Shown here in pieces: positions 37,255 through 46,044 of a stretch of 64,000 nucleotides of DNA; position 1 is the first letter of the stretch, and every line of letters starts with the position of its first letter. Position numbers and translations under genes: made by a program. The notes below the pieces were generated by a model, which searched no databases, was not told where the DNA came from, and saw only the letters and a list, made by a program, of their open reading frames with translations. The DNA is from Clostridiales bacterium. Lineage in GTDB: Bacteria > Bacillota > Clostridia > Lachnospirales > Lachnospiraceae. The stretch spans positions 1-64,000 of the forward strand of contig JAAYNV010000055.1 of assembly GCA_012520645.1 (NCBI GenBank), given 5' to 3'.

Positions 37255-38739
37255 TCAGCCGCTCAGTGTCAGTAAATTCTGATAATCTTTGTAGGTAACA
37301 GTAATCCATCCGTAATATCCATCATCGATATTAATTCCGACCTCCAGTCCTACCGGTGTATAAAATAAAATCAAAGTATCTTCATCCGTCAGATAATCGT
37401 AGATTTCTTCATCACTGATATCCGGAAAATCATCTCCATTTTGTATGATACTCTTCTTACGGAATTCTTTTGCAAACTCTCCATCTATCTGAATCATATC
37501 ACTATTCTGCAGTATGGTTCCGTTCACAAGATCGATATTGATCGGGTACAACCCGGTGTAATAGGACTTTTCTGTCTCTACTGTCTCCGAAAGAACAATG
37601 CTTGCCTTCTGTTCATCATTATAGGTTACATAAGCATAAACCGATACATAGCATTCTTCACCCTCTTCTGCCAGCTCCATTGCATAATTGTCTACATACC
37701 ATTTCGCATAATATTCCAATTGTGCATTGATGTCATCCAGATTCGGAATCTGTTCTCCTTTCAGTTTTACATAATATACATAAAACTCCAAACAATCCGG
37801 AACATCTTCTTCATCATAATAAGCATAACTTTCATACGAGAAATCGTAATCCACATCATAATCAATACAATCTGTCAGTTCTTTATAGTACAGTGCATCC
37901 GGTGTGACTCCATAAGCATCATCATTTTCATGCTCATCATCCCAGTCATCAAAATCATAGTCATAATCATAGTCATGATCCCAGTCATCAAAATCATGGT
38001 CATCATCATAGTCATGATCCCAGTCATCATTGTAATCCTTATCATAATCTTCATGATAACCTTGCTGTTCCTTTTCATCTACCATTTTCTGAAAATATCT
38101 CTGCAGGCAGATTCCTGCCACGATAATAAAAACAGATGCCAAAACCGCAATAATACAGACTACAATGACCGCCGCATTACTGTTCTTCTTTCCGGACGGC
38201 ATTCCCCCCGGCATCCCATTGTAATACTGGTTTCCACCCGGTCCGTACGGCGGCATTCCGCTTCCGCCTCCCTGTGCCATCTGTCCCTGTGTTCCATGTG
38301 GCATCTGACTATTCTGCACAGACTGCCCCTGCGCCCCATACGGCATCTGGCTGTTCTGCACAGGCTGTCCCTGCGCCCCATACGGCATCTGCACATTCTG
38401 CTGACGCTGTTGCTTAATCGCACGCCAGTCCGTAGACGGTGGCGGCGATACCAAAGGCGTATAATAGCGTTCCCCGTCCTCATTTGTACTATAAAAGTTA
38501 TCCGGTTCCTGCATTTCCTTTAATTCCATTCCCGTTTGTTCTTCTGATTTTTTCTCCCCATTCCCAACAGTCTCTTCCAAGATTCTCTCTGCCGGAACAG
38601 CTCCATTTGGAATGTTCTGAACGGTTTCCTTCTGAGCTACTTCATTCTGTCCTTCCCCATAGCCACAGCTCTGGCAGATACCATCCCTCATAAGTGCACC
38701 GCATTTCGGGCAAAAATCATATTGTTTGTTCTTATTCAT
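37255..38739 (-). CDS. Zinc-ribbon membrane protein with Gln-rich and Asp-rich tandem repeats
   Basis: A 494-residue protein. Residues 10-25 form a zinc ribbon (CPKCG, CQSCG); three 14-residue Gln/Met/Gly/Pro repeats span 114-155; a Gly/Pro/Tyr-rich stretch follows; one transmembrane helix lies at 188-212. Outside the membrane there is an Asp/Tyr/His/Trp-rich acidic segment (229-274) with two 13-residue tandem repeats (238-263), then a C-terminal domain (about 285-494) that resembles the RsiV/DUF3298 type found in extracytoplasmic anti-sigma and lipoprotein families. Start at 38739 overlaps the cinA stop region. The acidic repeat suggests cation binding; the overall function is unknown. Confidence 0.75.
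   Translation of the reverse strand: MNKNKQYDFCPKCGALMRDGICQSCGYGEGQNEVAQKETVQNIPNGAVPAERILEETVGNGEKKSEEQTGMELKEMQEPDNFYSTNEDGERYYTPLVSPPPSTDWRAIKQQRQQNVQMPYGAQGQPVQNSQMPYGAQGQSVQNSQMPHGTQGQMAQGGGSGMPPYGPGGNQYYNGMPGGMPSGKKNSNAAVIVVCIIAVLASVFIIVAGICLQRYFQKMVDEKEQQGYHEDYDKDYNDDWDHDYDDDHDFDDWDHDYDYDYDFDDWDDEHENDDAYGVTPDALYYKELTDCIDYDVDYDFSYESYAYYDEEDVPDCLEFYVYYVKLKGEQIPNLDDINAQLEYYAKWYVDNYAMELAEEGEECYVSVYAYVTYNDEQKASIVLSETVETEKSYYTGLYPINIDLVNGTILQNSDMIQIDGEFAKEFRKKSIIQNGDDFPDISDEEIYDYLTDEDTLILFYTPVGLEVGINIDDGYYGWITVTYKDYQNLLTLSG
37951..38028 (-). repeat. Tandem 39-base repeat encoding an Asp-rich 13-residue unit
   Basis: Two consecutive units read DDWDHDYDDDHDF and DDWDHDYDYDYDF, followed by a partial third (DDWDDEHEN). 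The DNA is a near-perfect 39-base tandem duplication dominated by GAT and GAC codons, so unit number could vary between strains. Confidence 0.85.
38275..38400 (-). repeat. Tandem 42-base repeat encoding a Gln/Met/Pro-rich 14-residue unit
   Basis: Three consecutive units: QNVQMPYGAQGQPV, QNSQMPYGAQGQSV and QNSQMPHGTQGQMA, just before the membrane helix of the same protein. The pattern is typical of cytosolic low-complexity linkers of zinc-ribbon membrane proteins. Confidence 0.85.
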
Positions 38740-38741
38740 AA

Positions 38742-40010
38742 CTACTCCTTTTTCCCAAAAGTAACCTGGCTGTAATATTCCAGAATACAACTTCTCATCA
38801 GTGTCAATGCAGCAGAAACTGCATTTTCCCTTATTTTAATGCGGTTACCGCTGAATCGGAATTCCTTCACTGTAACCGTTCCGCAAACAAAACATCCGAT
38901 ATACACAAGCCCCACCGGCTTCTCCTCTGTTCCGCCATCCGGACCGGCAATTCCAGTAATGCTGACCGCCACATCTGCTCTGGCAGCATTTGCTGCCCCT
39001 TTTGCCATTTCTCTGGCTACATTTTCGCTGACTGCTCCAAACTTATCAAGCATCGACTTTTTCACCCCTAAAAGTCGCCTCTTTGCCTTATTGCTATATG
39101 TAATGAAACCGGATTTATAAACCTCTGAAATTCCGGCTACATTTACCAGTCTTGCAGAGAGCATTCCTCCTGTACAGGATTCTGCCACTGAAACCGTCAG
39201 TTCATTTGCCAAAAGCAGATCTGCAACCGCCTTTTCCAGTGTGACCTCATCTTCTGTCGTATATACTTTTGTGCCAAACCTCGCTTTTAATTCTTTGACA
39301 ACAGGCTTGACCAGTTTTCGGGCAGCTTTCTCATGTTCCGCCCTTGCTGTAACACGCAGATGGACTTCTCCTATCTTGGCATAGGTTGCTATCGTTGGAT
39401 TACTTTGTGCCTCGATCATATCTGCAATCATGTCTTCGACCTTGCTTTCCCCCACTCCGCACACCTTAACAGTCTGAGAATAGATCACTTCATCTGTCAG
39501 TGCTGCCAGATATGGTTTGATGCTCTTCTCAAACATGGGAACCAGTTCTCCCGGAGGTCCCGGCAGGAGAATCACAATCTTTCCATTCTCTTCCATAATC
39601 ACTCCCGGAGCAGTTCCATTGTCATTATCGATTACTCTGGCCTCCTCCGGCATCATGGCCTGTTTCCAGTTATTGTCCGTAGCTTCAATTCCGCGTTCTT
39701 CAAAGTACTGCTGAATCCGGTCAATAGTATTTTCATCCAGATACAGCTGTTTTCCCATGACTTTGGCTGCTACTTCTTTGGTCAGATCATCCTGCGTCGG
39801 TCCAAGTCCCCCACACAGGATCACAATATCGGCACGGCTTAATGCCGTCCGAAGCTGTTCTGTCAGTCTGGCTTCATTATCTCCAACTACGCTCTGATGA
39901 AAACAGGACAGTCCCAGTGCAGCACATTGTTCCGAAAGATATGCCGCATTGGTATTTACAATATTCCCAAGTAACAGCTCTGTTCCAACACAAATAAACT
40001 CTACGTTCAT
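38742..40010 (-). CDS. cinA: CinA family nicotinamide-nucleotide amidohydrolase
   Basis: A 422-residue two-domain protein. The N-terminal MoCF-like COG1058 domain has GTELLLGNIVNTNA and LCGGLGPTQDD; the C-terminal PncC domain has VAESCTGGMLSARL and SITGIAGPDGGTEEKPVG, the signature of NMN deamidase. It recycles NMN to nicotinate mononucleotide and is often linked to recA in Firmicutes, as here. It lies 4 bases after pgsA. Confidence 0.95.
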   Translation of the reverse strand: MNVEFICVGTELLLGNIVNTNAAYLSEQCAALGLSCFHQSVVGDNEARLTEQLRTALSRADIVILCGGLGPTQDDLTKEVAAKVMGKQLYLDENTIDRIQQYFEERGIEATDNNWKQAMMPEEARVIDNDNGTAPGVIMEENGKIVILLPGPPGELVPMFEKSIKPYLAALTDEVIYSQTVKVCGVGESKVEDMIADMIEAQSNPTIATYAKIGEVHLRVTARAEHEKAARKLVKPVVKELKARFGTKVYTTEDEVTLEKAVADLLLANELTVSVAESCTGGMLSARLVNVAGISEVYKSGFITYSNKAKRRLLGVKKSMLDKFGAVSENVAREMAKGAANAARADVAVSITGIAGPDGGTEEKPVGLVYIGCFVCGTVTVKEFRFSGNRIKIRENAVSAALTLMRSCILEYYSQVTFGKKE

Positions 40011-40014
40011 TTTC

Positions 40015-40602
40015 TCAACCTTCTTTCATGACCTCACGGTTCTTCCAAACATAATCGACCAGTGAAATAACCGTAAGTACCGTTGCGATCCACATCATAA
40101 TGACTGCTGCATATTCAATTCCCATATAAACAGCTACTGCATACATATCCCCGCGAAAGCCATAATCATTAAGTACAGCCAGTGTCAGACAGATCATCAC
40201 CATCTGGGAAACCGTTTTTAACTTGCCCCAGATATTTGCCGGAATGACCACACCCTTTTCCACTGCGATCAAGCGAAAACCGCTGATAATAAATTCCCTG
40301 CCGATGATAATAATCGTCATCCATGCCGGAACGATTCCATGCCAGGTAAGTCCCACCAGTGCAGAACATACTAACAGTTTGTCTGCGAGAGGATCCATCA
40401 GCTTTCCAAAATTCGTTACCAGGTTATATTTTCTTGCAATCTTTCCATCCAGCATATCCGTCAGGCTGGCTACTACAAACAGTGCCAGTGCAATCCACTT
40501 ATAAAACATAAAATCGCCTACTTCCGGTGTTTCCAACAAAAAGTAAACAAAAAACGGTACCATGATGATACGCAGCATGGTAAGCTTATTCGGTAAATTC
40601 AT
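40015..40602 (-). CDS. pgsA: CDP-diacylglycerol--glycerol-3-phosphate 3-phosphatidyltransferase
   Basis: A 195-residue integral membrane enzyme making phosphatidylglycerol phosphate. The CDP-alcohol phosphotransferase motif is seen as DMLDGKIAR...GKLMDPLAD (about 48-74), inside a bundle of about six helices. It overlaps the rimO end by 17 bases and precedes cinA by 4. The order rimO-pgsA-cinA is common in Firmicutes. Confidence 0.95.
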   Translation of the reverse strand: MNLPNKLTMLRIIMVPFFVYFLLETPEVGDFMFYKWIALALFVVASLTDMLDGKIARKYNLVTNFGKLMDPLADKLLVCSALVGLTWHGIVPAWMTIIIIGREFIISGFRLIAVEKGVVIPANIWGKLKTVSQMVMICLTLAVLNDYGFRGDMYAVAVYMGIEYAAVIMMWIATVLTVISLVDYVWKNREVMKEG

Positions 40603-41953
40603 CTTCCAATTCTCCTATCAGATCATATTCATAAGAACCTGTAACACGTACCTTTACAATGTCGCCCGTTATCAATTCCCTTCCGCTGTTGATAAACAAA
40701 TATCCGTCCACATTCGGTGCATCTTTATAGGTCCTCGCTATATAAGCAGAAGCATCTGCCGTACATTCGTCCGTTACCTTCCCTTCAATCATGGCATAGA
40801 CTGTCCTTCCCACCATCTGTTCTGCCTTTTCAAACACGATTTCCTGCTGTAATTCCATAAGCTGTGCCTGCCTGTCAAGCTTAATTTCCTCCGGAATCTG
40901 TTCCGGCATCTCCGCAGCCGGTGTATCTTCTTCCGGTGAATAAGTAAATACACCCAGTCTGTCAAATTCCAGTTCATCAATAAAGGCTAACAATTCTTCA
41001 TGATCCTCTTTTGTTTCTCCCGGAAAGCCAGTAATAAGCGTTGTTCTCAGACAAATTTCCGGAATTGCCTCACGCAGCTTTTTCACAATGGAAATCAATT
41101 CTTCCTTGCTTGTACGTCTTCCCATCCTCTTCAATATCGCATCGCTGCCATGCTGAATCGGAATATCGAGATAATGGCATACCTTTTCCTCCGTCCGAAT
41201 CGCCTCGATCAGCTCCTCATCAATTTCCTCCGGATAACAATACAGAATCCGCACCCAGAACAATCCAGGAATCCCGCAAAGTTGATGCAGAAGTTCCGCA
41301 AGCATCTTTTTTCCATAGAGATCTTTGCCATAAAGCGTGGTTTCCTGTGCTACCAGAATCAGTTCCTTCGCACCGTTTTCCACTAATCTTTCCGCCTCCT
41401 TTAAAAGGCTCTCCATCGGAATGCTCCGGTAATTTCCCCGGATTTTGGGAATAATGCAGTATGTACAATGCTTGTCACAGCCCTCGGCGATTTTCAGATA
41501 AGCATAGTGCCCTCCTGTTGTAACAATCCGCTTCTTTCCATAAGTGACTGTCCCATTACAGTCTGCGATATGATTTTCCGCCTTTCCTCCAAGCACGGCA
41601 TCTACCGTATCTGCAATCGTTTCAATTGCCGTGGTGCCGATAATGGCATCGACTTCCGGTATTTCCTTTTGGATTTCTTCCTGATACCGCTGTGCCATAC
41701 ATCCTGCAGCGATCAGCACCTGAATCTGACCGTTCTGTTTCAGATCGGCCATTTCAAGCAGTGTCTGAATACTTTCTTCCTTCGCATCATTGACAAAACA
41801 GCAGGTATTGACTACGACGATATCTGCCTCTGTCTCATCATCTGTAAAAGAATAGCCCCGCTCCGAGAGCATGCCGAGCATCATTTCTGTATCGACCAGA
41901 TTCTTGTCGCATCCTAAGGATACAAACAGAATCTTTCTGTTCTCCTGAACCAT
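40586..41953 (-). CDS. rimO: Ribosomal protein S12 methylthiotransferase RimO
   Basis: A 455-residue radical SAM enzyme adding methylthio to Asp of ribosomal protein S12. The N-terminal UPF0004 domain carries cluster cysteines (SLGCDKN, NTCCFVNDAKEES, AAGCMAQRY), the radical SAM motif is CDKHCTYCIIP (about 152-162), and a C-terminal TRAM domain ends the protein. Its sequence is of RimO rather than MiaB type (CDKNLVDTE, IPKIRGNYRSIP). Confidence 0.95.
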   Translation of the reverse strand: MVQENRKILFVSLGCDKNLVDTEMMLGMLSERGYSFTDDETEADIVVVNTCCFVNDAKEESIQTLLEMADLKQNGQIQVLIAAGCMAQRYQEEIQKEIPEVDAIIGTTAIETIADTVDAVLGGKAENHIADCNGTVTYGKKRIVTTGGHYAYLKIAEGCDKHCTYCIIPKIRGNYRSIPMESLLKEAERLVENGAKELILVAQETTLYGKDLYGKKMLAELLHQLCGIPGLFWVRILYCYPEEIDEELIEAIRTEEKVCHYLDIPIQHGSDAILKRMGRRTSKEELISIVKKLREAIPEICLRTTLITGFPGETKEDHEELLAFIDELEFDRLGVFTYSPEEDTPAAEMPEQIPEEIKLDRQAQLMELQQEIVFEKAEQMVGRTVYAMIEGKVTDECTADASAYIARTYKDAPNVDGYLFINSGRELITGDIVKVRVTGSYEYDLIGELEDEFTE

Positions 41954-41994
41954 CCTATATCCTTTCTATCCTTTTTTTATTATTCTTTCTTCGA

Positions 41995-42028
41995 AAAAAG
42001 AGAAAAACCGTCCGGTCCTTCTCTTTTT
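41995..42028 (-). terminator. Terminator between rpoZ and rimO
   Basis: A 10-pair A/T-rich stem AAAAAGAGAA/TTCTCTTTTT, enclosing GGACCGGACGG; followed on the minus strand by TTTTTTCG-like T tract. It ends the yicC-remA-gmk-rpoZ operon. Confidence 0.65.
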
Positions 42029-42046
42029 CAACCGCTGCCTGCGTCA

Positions 42047-42286
42047 TTATACTTCTTCTTCGTCTGCTAATATCTTAATCTTAGCCTCATTCAACTCTTC
42101 TACTGCCATAGAAAGCGGCTTTTTGCCCTCTGCATATACAAAGGGCTCATCCCCTGCAATAATCTGTCTTGCTCTCTTGGAGGTCGCCATAACGATGGAA
42201 TAACGGCTGCTGACTACCGGAGTATCTCCCTCCTCAACCTCACTGTTTACTACCTTCATCAAATCACTATAAGACGGATGTAACAT
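42047..42286 (-). CDS. rpoZ: RNA polymerase omega subunit
   Basis: A 79-residue omega subunit assisting beta' folding. It has the conserved SRYSIVMATSKRARQI and a C-terminal KPLSMAVEELNEAKI. AAGGAG of the ribosome site lies inside the end of gmk, 1 base away, so the two are translationally linked. Confidence 0.95.
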   Translation of the reverse strand: MLHPSYSDLMKVVNSEVEEGDTPVVSSRYSIVMATSKRARQIIAGDEPFVYAEGKKPLSMAVEELNEAKIKILADEEEV

Positions 42287-42287
42287 A

Positions 42288-42923
42288 TTATTTTTCTCCT
42301 TTCGATAATTCCTCTAATTCTTTTCGGATTTGTTCAATCCATAACAGATTTCTATCTGCTGTATTATGGACAGCTTTGATAATACCATGAAGTTCCTCCA
42401 CGCATTCCTCCAGCTTGTCATTCACTACGATATAGTCATACTTTTCAATTCCCTGCGCTTCCTCCACCGCACGTCTCATCCTCTGATCGATAACCTCCAT
42501 GCTTTCTGTTCCTCTTCCGATCAGCCGGTTTCTAAGTTCCGCTGCGCTGGGTGGCATGACAAACAATAACAGGGCATCCGGGAATTTTTCTTTGATCTTT
42601 AATGCTCCCTGAATCTCTATTTCCAAAATTACATCCCTGCCTGCCGAAAGCTGGCTCTCCACGTATGCCCGCGGTGTCCCATAATAATTTCCGCAATAGC
42701 ACGCATATTCAATCAAGCCTTCCTGCTTTATCTTTTCCTCAAATATGTCCTTTGTCACAAAGAAATATTCTTTTCCATCCGTTTCTCCCGGACGCGGTGC
42801 TCTGGTCGTCATGGAAACAGACAATGAATAATTGTCATATTTCTGCATGAGAGCCTTCATGAGTGTACCCTTTCCGGCTCCTGAAAAACCGGATACCACA
42901 ATCAATATTCCTCTACGCTTCAT
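42288..42923 (-). CDS. gmk: Guanylate kinase
   Basis: A 211-residue kinase phosphorylating GMP to GDP. P-loop SGFSGAGKGTLM (about 9-20), GMP-binding TTRAPRPGETDGKEYFFV and YGTPRAYVE, and lid region RLIGRGTESMEVIDQRM. ATG at 42923 overlaps the remA end by 11 bases; the longer open frame to 43043 is a shadow. Standard operon position between remA and rpoZ. Confidence 0.97.
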   Translation of the reverse strand: MKRRGILIVVSGFSGAGKGTLMKALMQKYDNYSLSVSMTTRAPRPGETDGKEYFFVTKDIFEEKIKQEGLIEYACYCGNYYGTPRAYVESQLSAGRDVILEIEIQGALKIKEKFPDALLLFVMPPSAAELRNRLIGRGTESMEVIDQRMRRAVEEAQGIEKYDYIVVNDKLEECVEELHGIIKAVHNTADRNLLWIEQIRKELEELSKGEK

Positions 42924-43173
42924 CACTTTCTCCACTTTCTGCCTGTGCACGATTGACAATGGTTTCCGGCAAAAGCGCCGAGAGCACGACCTGGTTGTTC
43001 TCCATAACAAGCACTGCCTTGGTCTTTCTGCCCTGAGTAGCATCTATGGATGTACCGTTCTCTTTTGCACGCTGTACCATTCTTTTAACCGGCGCGGAAT
43101 CAGGACTTACAATTGCTATTATTTTTTCCGTATTGACAATATTGCCAAATCCGATATGAATCAGCTTATTCAT
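42913..43173 (-). CDS. remA: RemA-like regulatory protein (DUF370)
   Basis: An 86-residue DNA-binding protein of the RemA family. Motifs: LIHIGFGNIVNTEKIIAIVSPDSAPVKR and DATQGRKTKAVLVMENNQVVLSAL. In B. subtilis RemA activates biofilm matrix and osmoprotection genes; here the role is inferred only. Between yicC and gmk, the conserved location. Confidence 0.95.
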   Translation of the reverse strand: MNKLIHIGFGNIVNTEKIIAIVSPDSAPVKRMVQRAKENGTSIDATQGRKTKAVLVMENNQVVLSALLPETIVNRAQAESGESDEA

Positions 43174-43184
43174 CTATGCACACC

Positions 43185-44063
43185 TTACTCGATGTTCTGA
43201 ATCTGTTCTCTTACCTTCTCAATCTCGGTCTTTAAACTGATTGCACAGTTGGATACCTCCAGATCGTTTGCCTTGGACAGTATCGTATTTGCCTCTCTGT
43301 TCATTTCCTGTGCAATGAAGTCTAACTTCCTGCCGATGCCTCCGCCTTCCATCAAAGTCTGCTTCGTTGTCTCAATATGACTTCTCAGACGAACAATTTC
43401 TTCGTCCACACAGACCTTATCCGCAAAGAGTGTTACTTCCATTAAGAGACGGTTCTCATCCACCTTAGCATCCTCAAGCAGTTCCTTTACCTTTTCTTCC
43501 AGCTTCTGCTTATACTCTGCAATAATCTGCGGAGACCGTTCTGAAATAAAGTCCACAAGCTTAAGCATTCCGTCCAGCTTACCAATCAGGTCATCCCGTA
43601 AGTGTTCTCCTTCCGTTATCCTGGTCTCTACAAACCCTTCTGCAGCGCCACGCAGCGCCTTTTCTAACGTTTTCCAGATTCCTTCTTCATCAATCCCCTG
43701 CTCTTCCATGGAAAAAACCTCCGGATAACGTGACAGGGTCGATACACGCACATCATTATCCAGCGAAAAATCCTCTGCCATCTGGTTCAGATAATTCAGA
43801 TACTCCTGTGCAGTATCCTTATTGTAGCGGATACAGACATTGTTCTCTGTCCTATCCTCATAGGAAATAAAAAGATCCACCTTTCCCCGCTGCATGTATT
43901 CCTTCAACAGATTCCGGATTGCAGATTCGAAAAAATTCAGTTTCTTTGGCATCTTGATATTCACATCAAGATAACGGTGATTGACGGATTTCATCTCCAC
44001 TGTAAACTTACGGTCAGCCTCGGAGATCTCGCATCTCCCAAAGCCTGTCATACTTTTAATCAT
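43185..44063 (-). CDS. yicC: YicC-family endoribonuclease
   Basis: A 292-residue YicC/YloC protein. It starts MIKSMTGFGR, with EMKSVNHRYLDVNIKMP and a C-terminal GRKLDFIAQEMNREANTILSKAND, all family hallmarks. The family is an RNase acting on RNA such as sRNA. ATG at 44063 is chosen over an upstream open extension which runs through the promoter. First gene of yicC-remA-gmk-rpoZ. Confidence 0.95.
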   Translation of the reverse strand: MIKSMTGFGRCEISEADRKFTVEMKSVNHRYLDVNIKMPKKLNFFESAIRNLLKEYMQRGKVDLFISYEDRTENNVCIRYNKDTAQEYLNYLNQMAEDFSLDNDVRVSTLSRYPEVFSMEEQGIDEEGIWKTLEKALRGAAEGFVETRITEGEHLRDDLIGKLDGMLKLVDFISERSPQIIAEYKQKLEEKVKELLEDAKVDENRLLMEVTLFADKVCVDEEIVRLRSHIETTKQTLMEGGGIGRKLDFIAQEMNREANTILSKANDLEVSNCAISLKTEIEKVREQIQNIE

Positions 44064-44123
44064 GCCACTCCTCCGTATTTTAAACCTGGCGGCCTTCTCC
44101 CGTTTGGTTGCGTACTTCATTTT

Positions 44124-44152
44124 ATTATAGTTCAAACCATTTACCACGTCAA
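44124..44152 (-). promoter_or_regulatory. yicC operon promoter
   Basis: On the minus strand -35 TTGACG (44147-44152), 17 bases, -10 TATAAT (44124-44129). It overlaps the divergent rqcH promoter, so the two probably compete for polymerase. Confidence 0.75.
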
Positions 44153-44168
44153 GAATTTCTGATATGAT
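44140..44168 (+). promoter_or_regulatory. rqcH promoter
   Basis: -35 TTTACC (44140-44145), 17 bases, -10 TATGAT (44163-44168). It overlaps the yicC promoter by 13 bases on the opposite strand. Confidence 0.55.
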
Positions 44169-44235
44169 ACATAGAGAGCTATACAAAATTATAAATGAAA
44201 TGACAGAAGGAAATCATCCCAGGAGGTTATCATAT

Positions 44236-45981
44236 ATGGCATTCGACGGAATTACAGTCTCCGCTTTAGTACACGAGTTAAATGAGCATCTCTTAGACGG
44301 CCGCATCTACAAAATCGCACAGCCGGAAGCAGATGAGCTCCTATTCACAATAAAAAAGAACAAGGATCAGCACAGGCTTCTGCTCTCGGCAAGCGCCTCT
44401 CTCCCCCTTGTCTACCTGACCGCACAAAACAAGCCCAGTCCCATGACAGCTCCAAATTTCTGTATGCTTTTACGCAAGCATATCCAGAACGGTCGTATTG
44501 TCCGAATCTATCAGCCCGGTCTGGAGCGTGTCATTCATTTTGAAATCGAACATTTAAACGAGCTGGGGGATCTTTGCACTAAGGTTCTGACCATAGAGCT
44601 GATGGGAAAACACAGTAATATCATCTTCTGCAATGAAGAAAACATAATCATTGACAGCATCAAACATGTATCCGGTATGGTCAGCACTGTCCGAGAGGTA
44701 CTTCCCGGCAGAAAATATTTTATTCCACAGACGCAGGAAAAGACCGATCCTCTTACTGCCAAAAGGGAGGATTTTGATACCATTTTCCAAAAAGGGATGC
44801 CTCTCTACAAGGCACTCTATACCTCCTTTACCGGCTTTTCGCCTGCACTTTCACAGGAGCTTTGTTTTCTCGCCGGACTGGATGGCGACCGTTCTGCAGT
44901 TTCTCTGTCAGATACTGAAAAACAGAATTGCTTTCTTTCGTTTGAAGTATTACAGATGGCTGTCAAAACCGGAAGCTATGCTCCCTGCATTGTTTATGAG
45001 GCAGGAGCTCCTGCCGAGTTTTCTGCACTGCCGCTAACCCGCTATGCCGAAGAAAATACACGGCATTTTTCCTCCATTTCCGAAGTGCTGGAGACTTACT
45101 ATGCTGAAAAGAATATGGTGACCCGTATCCGTCAGAAATCCGTTGATCTGCGCAAGATCGTCCAGACGGCTCTGGAACGGAATGTGAAAAAATACGATCT
45201 GCAGCTGCGTCAGATGAAAGATACCGAAAAGCGGGATAAATACCGGATCTATGGTGAGCTTTTAAATACCTATGGTTACAGTGCTGCTCCCGGTGCACGT
45301 TCCCTGGAGGCTGTCAACTACTATACCAATGAACCGGTGACGATTCCGCTTGATCCGACCCTGACTGCATCAGAAAATGCCAAAAAATACTTTGATAAAT
45401 ATAATAAGCTGAAAAGAACTTACGAAGCGCTTTCTGAATTGACTGTGGAAGTCAAAGCTGAAATCGATCATCTGGAATCCATCGCCTCTGCTCTGGATAT
45501 TGCCCTGCAGGAATCTGATCTGGTCCAGATCAAAGAGGAATTAATCGAAAGCGGATACATGAAACGCAAGGGTGGCTTTAAAAATCAAAAAAGAGAAAAA
45601 ATAACAAGCAAGCCATTTCACTATGTGAGCAGCGACGGCTATGATATTTATGTCGGTAAAAATAATTTTCAAAATGATGAGCTGACTTTCAAGTTTGCAA
45701 CCGGCGGAGACTGGTGGTTCCATGCCAAGGGCATGCCCGGCTCCCATGTTGTCGTAAAATCCCGCGGCGGGGAACTGCCGGATCGAACCTTTGAAGAAGC
45801 CGGACGGCTGGCTGCATATTATTCCAAGGGCCGGAATCAGGAAAAAGTGGAAATTGACTATGTGGAAAAGAAGCATGTCAAGAAACCAAATGGTGCAAAA
45901 CCAGGCTTCGTTGTCTATTATACCAACTATTCCCTTATGATCGACTCGGATATTTCGGGAATTGAATTAGTTTCTTCTTAA
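44236..45981 (+). CDS. rqcH: RqcH (Rqc2/NFACT) ribosome quality control protein
   Basis: A 581-residue NFACT protein (often named fibronectin-binding protein FbpA). RqcH binds obstructed 50S subunits and directs alanine tailing of stalled chains. NFACT-N with DGRIYKIAQPE (about 21-31) holds the conserved Asp-Arg; a coiled coil lies around 300-440; NFACT-R at the end has DWWFHAKGMPGSHVV. AGGAGG precedes the ATG at 44236. Together with the tmRNA block this window carries both main rescue pathways. Confidence 0.94.
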   Translation: MAFDGITVSALVHELNEHLLDGRIYKIAQPEADELLFTIKKNKDQHRLLLSASASLPLVYLTAQNKPSPMTAPNFCMLLRKHIQNGRIVRIYQPGLERVIHFEIEHLNELGDLCTKVLTIELMGKHSNIIFCNEENIIIDSIKHVSGMVSTVREVLPGRKYFIPQTQEKTDPLTAKREDFDTIFQKGMPLYKALYTSFTGFSPALSQELCFLAGLDGDRSAVSLSDTEKQNCFLSFEVLQMAVKTGSYAPCIVYEAGAPAEFSALPLTRYAEENTRHFSSISEVLETYYAEKNMVTRIRQKSVDLRKIVQTALERNVKKYDLQLRQMKDTEKRDKYRIYGELLNTYGYSAAPGARSLEAVNYYTNEPVTIPLDPTLTASENAKKYFDKYNKLKRTYEALSELTVEVKAEIDHLESIASALDIALQESDLVQIKEELIESGYMKRKGGFKNQKREKITSKPFHYVSSDGYDIYVGKNNFQNDELTFKFATGGDWWFHAKGMPGSHVVVKSRGGELPDRTFEEAGRLAAYYSKGRNQEKVEIDYVEKKHVKKPNGAKPGFVVYYTNYSLMIDSDISGIELVSS

Positions 45982-46044
45982 CAACGAGTCCCTTTCCAAA
46001 GCAGGGTTGCTTCTATTACATTTACATTGACAGGAGTTTTTATT

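Noticed and set aside
37441..38523. Long plus-strand frame of 360 residues opposite the zinc-ribbon protein gene
   Set aside because: It is Ile-rich antisense of an Asp-rich coding sequence, lacks a ribosome site, and has no coherent domain.
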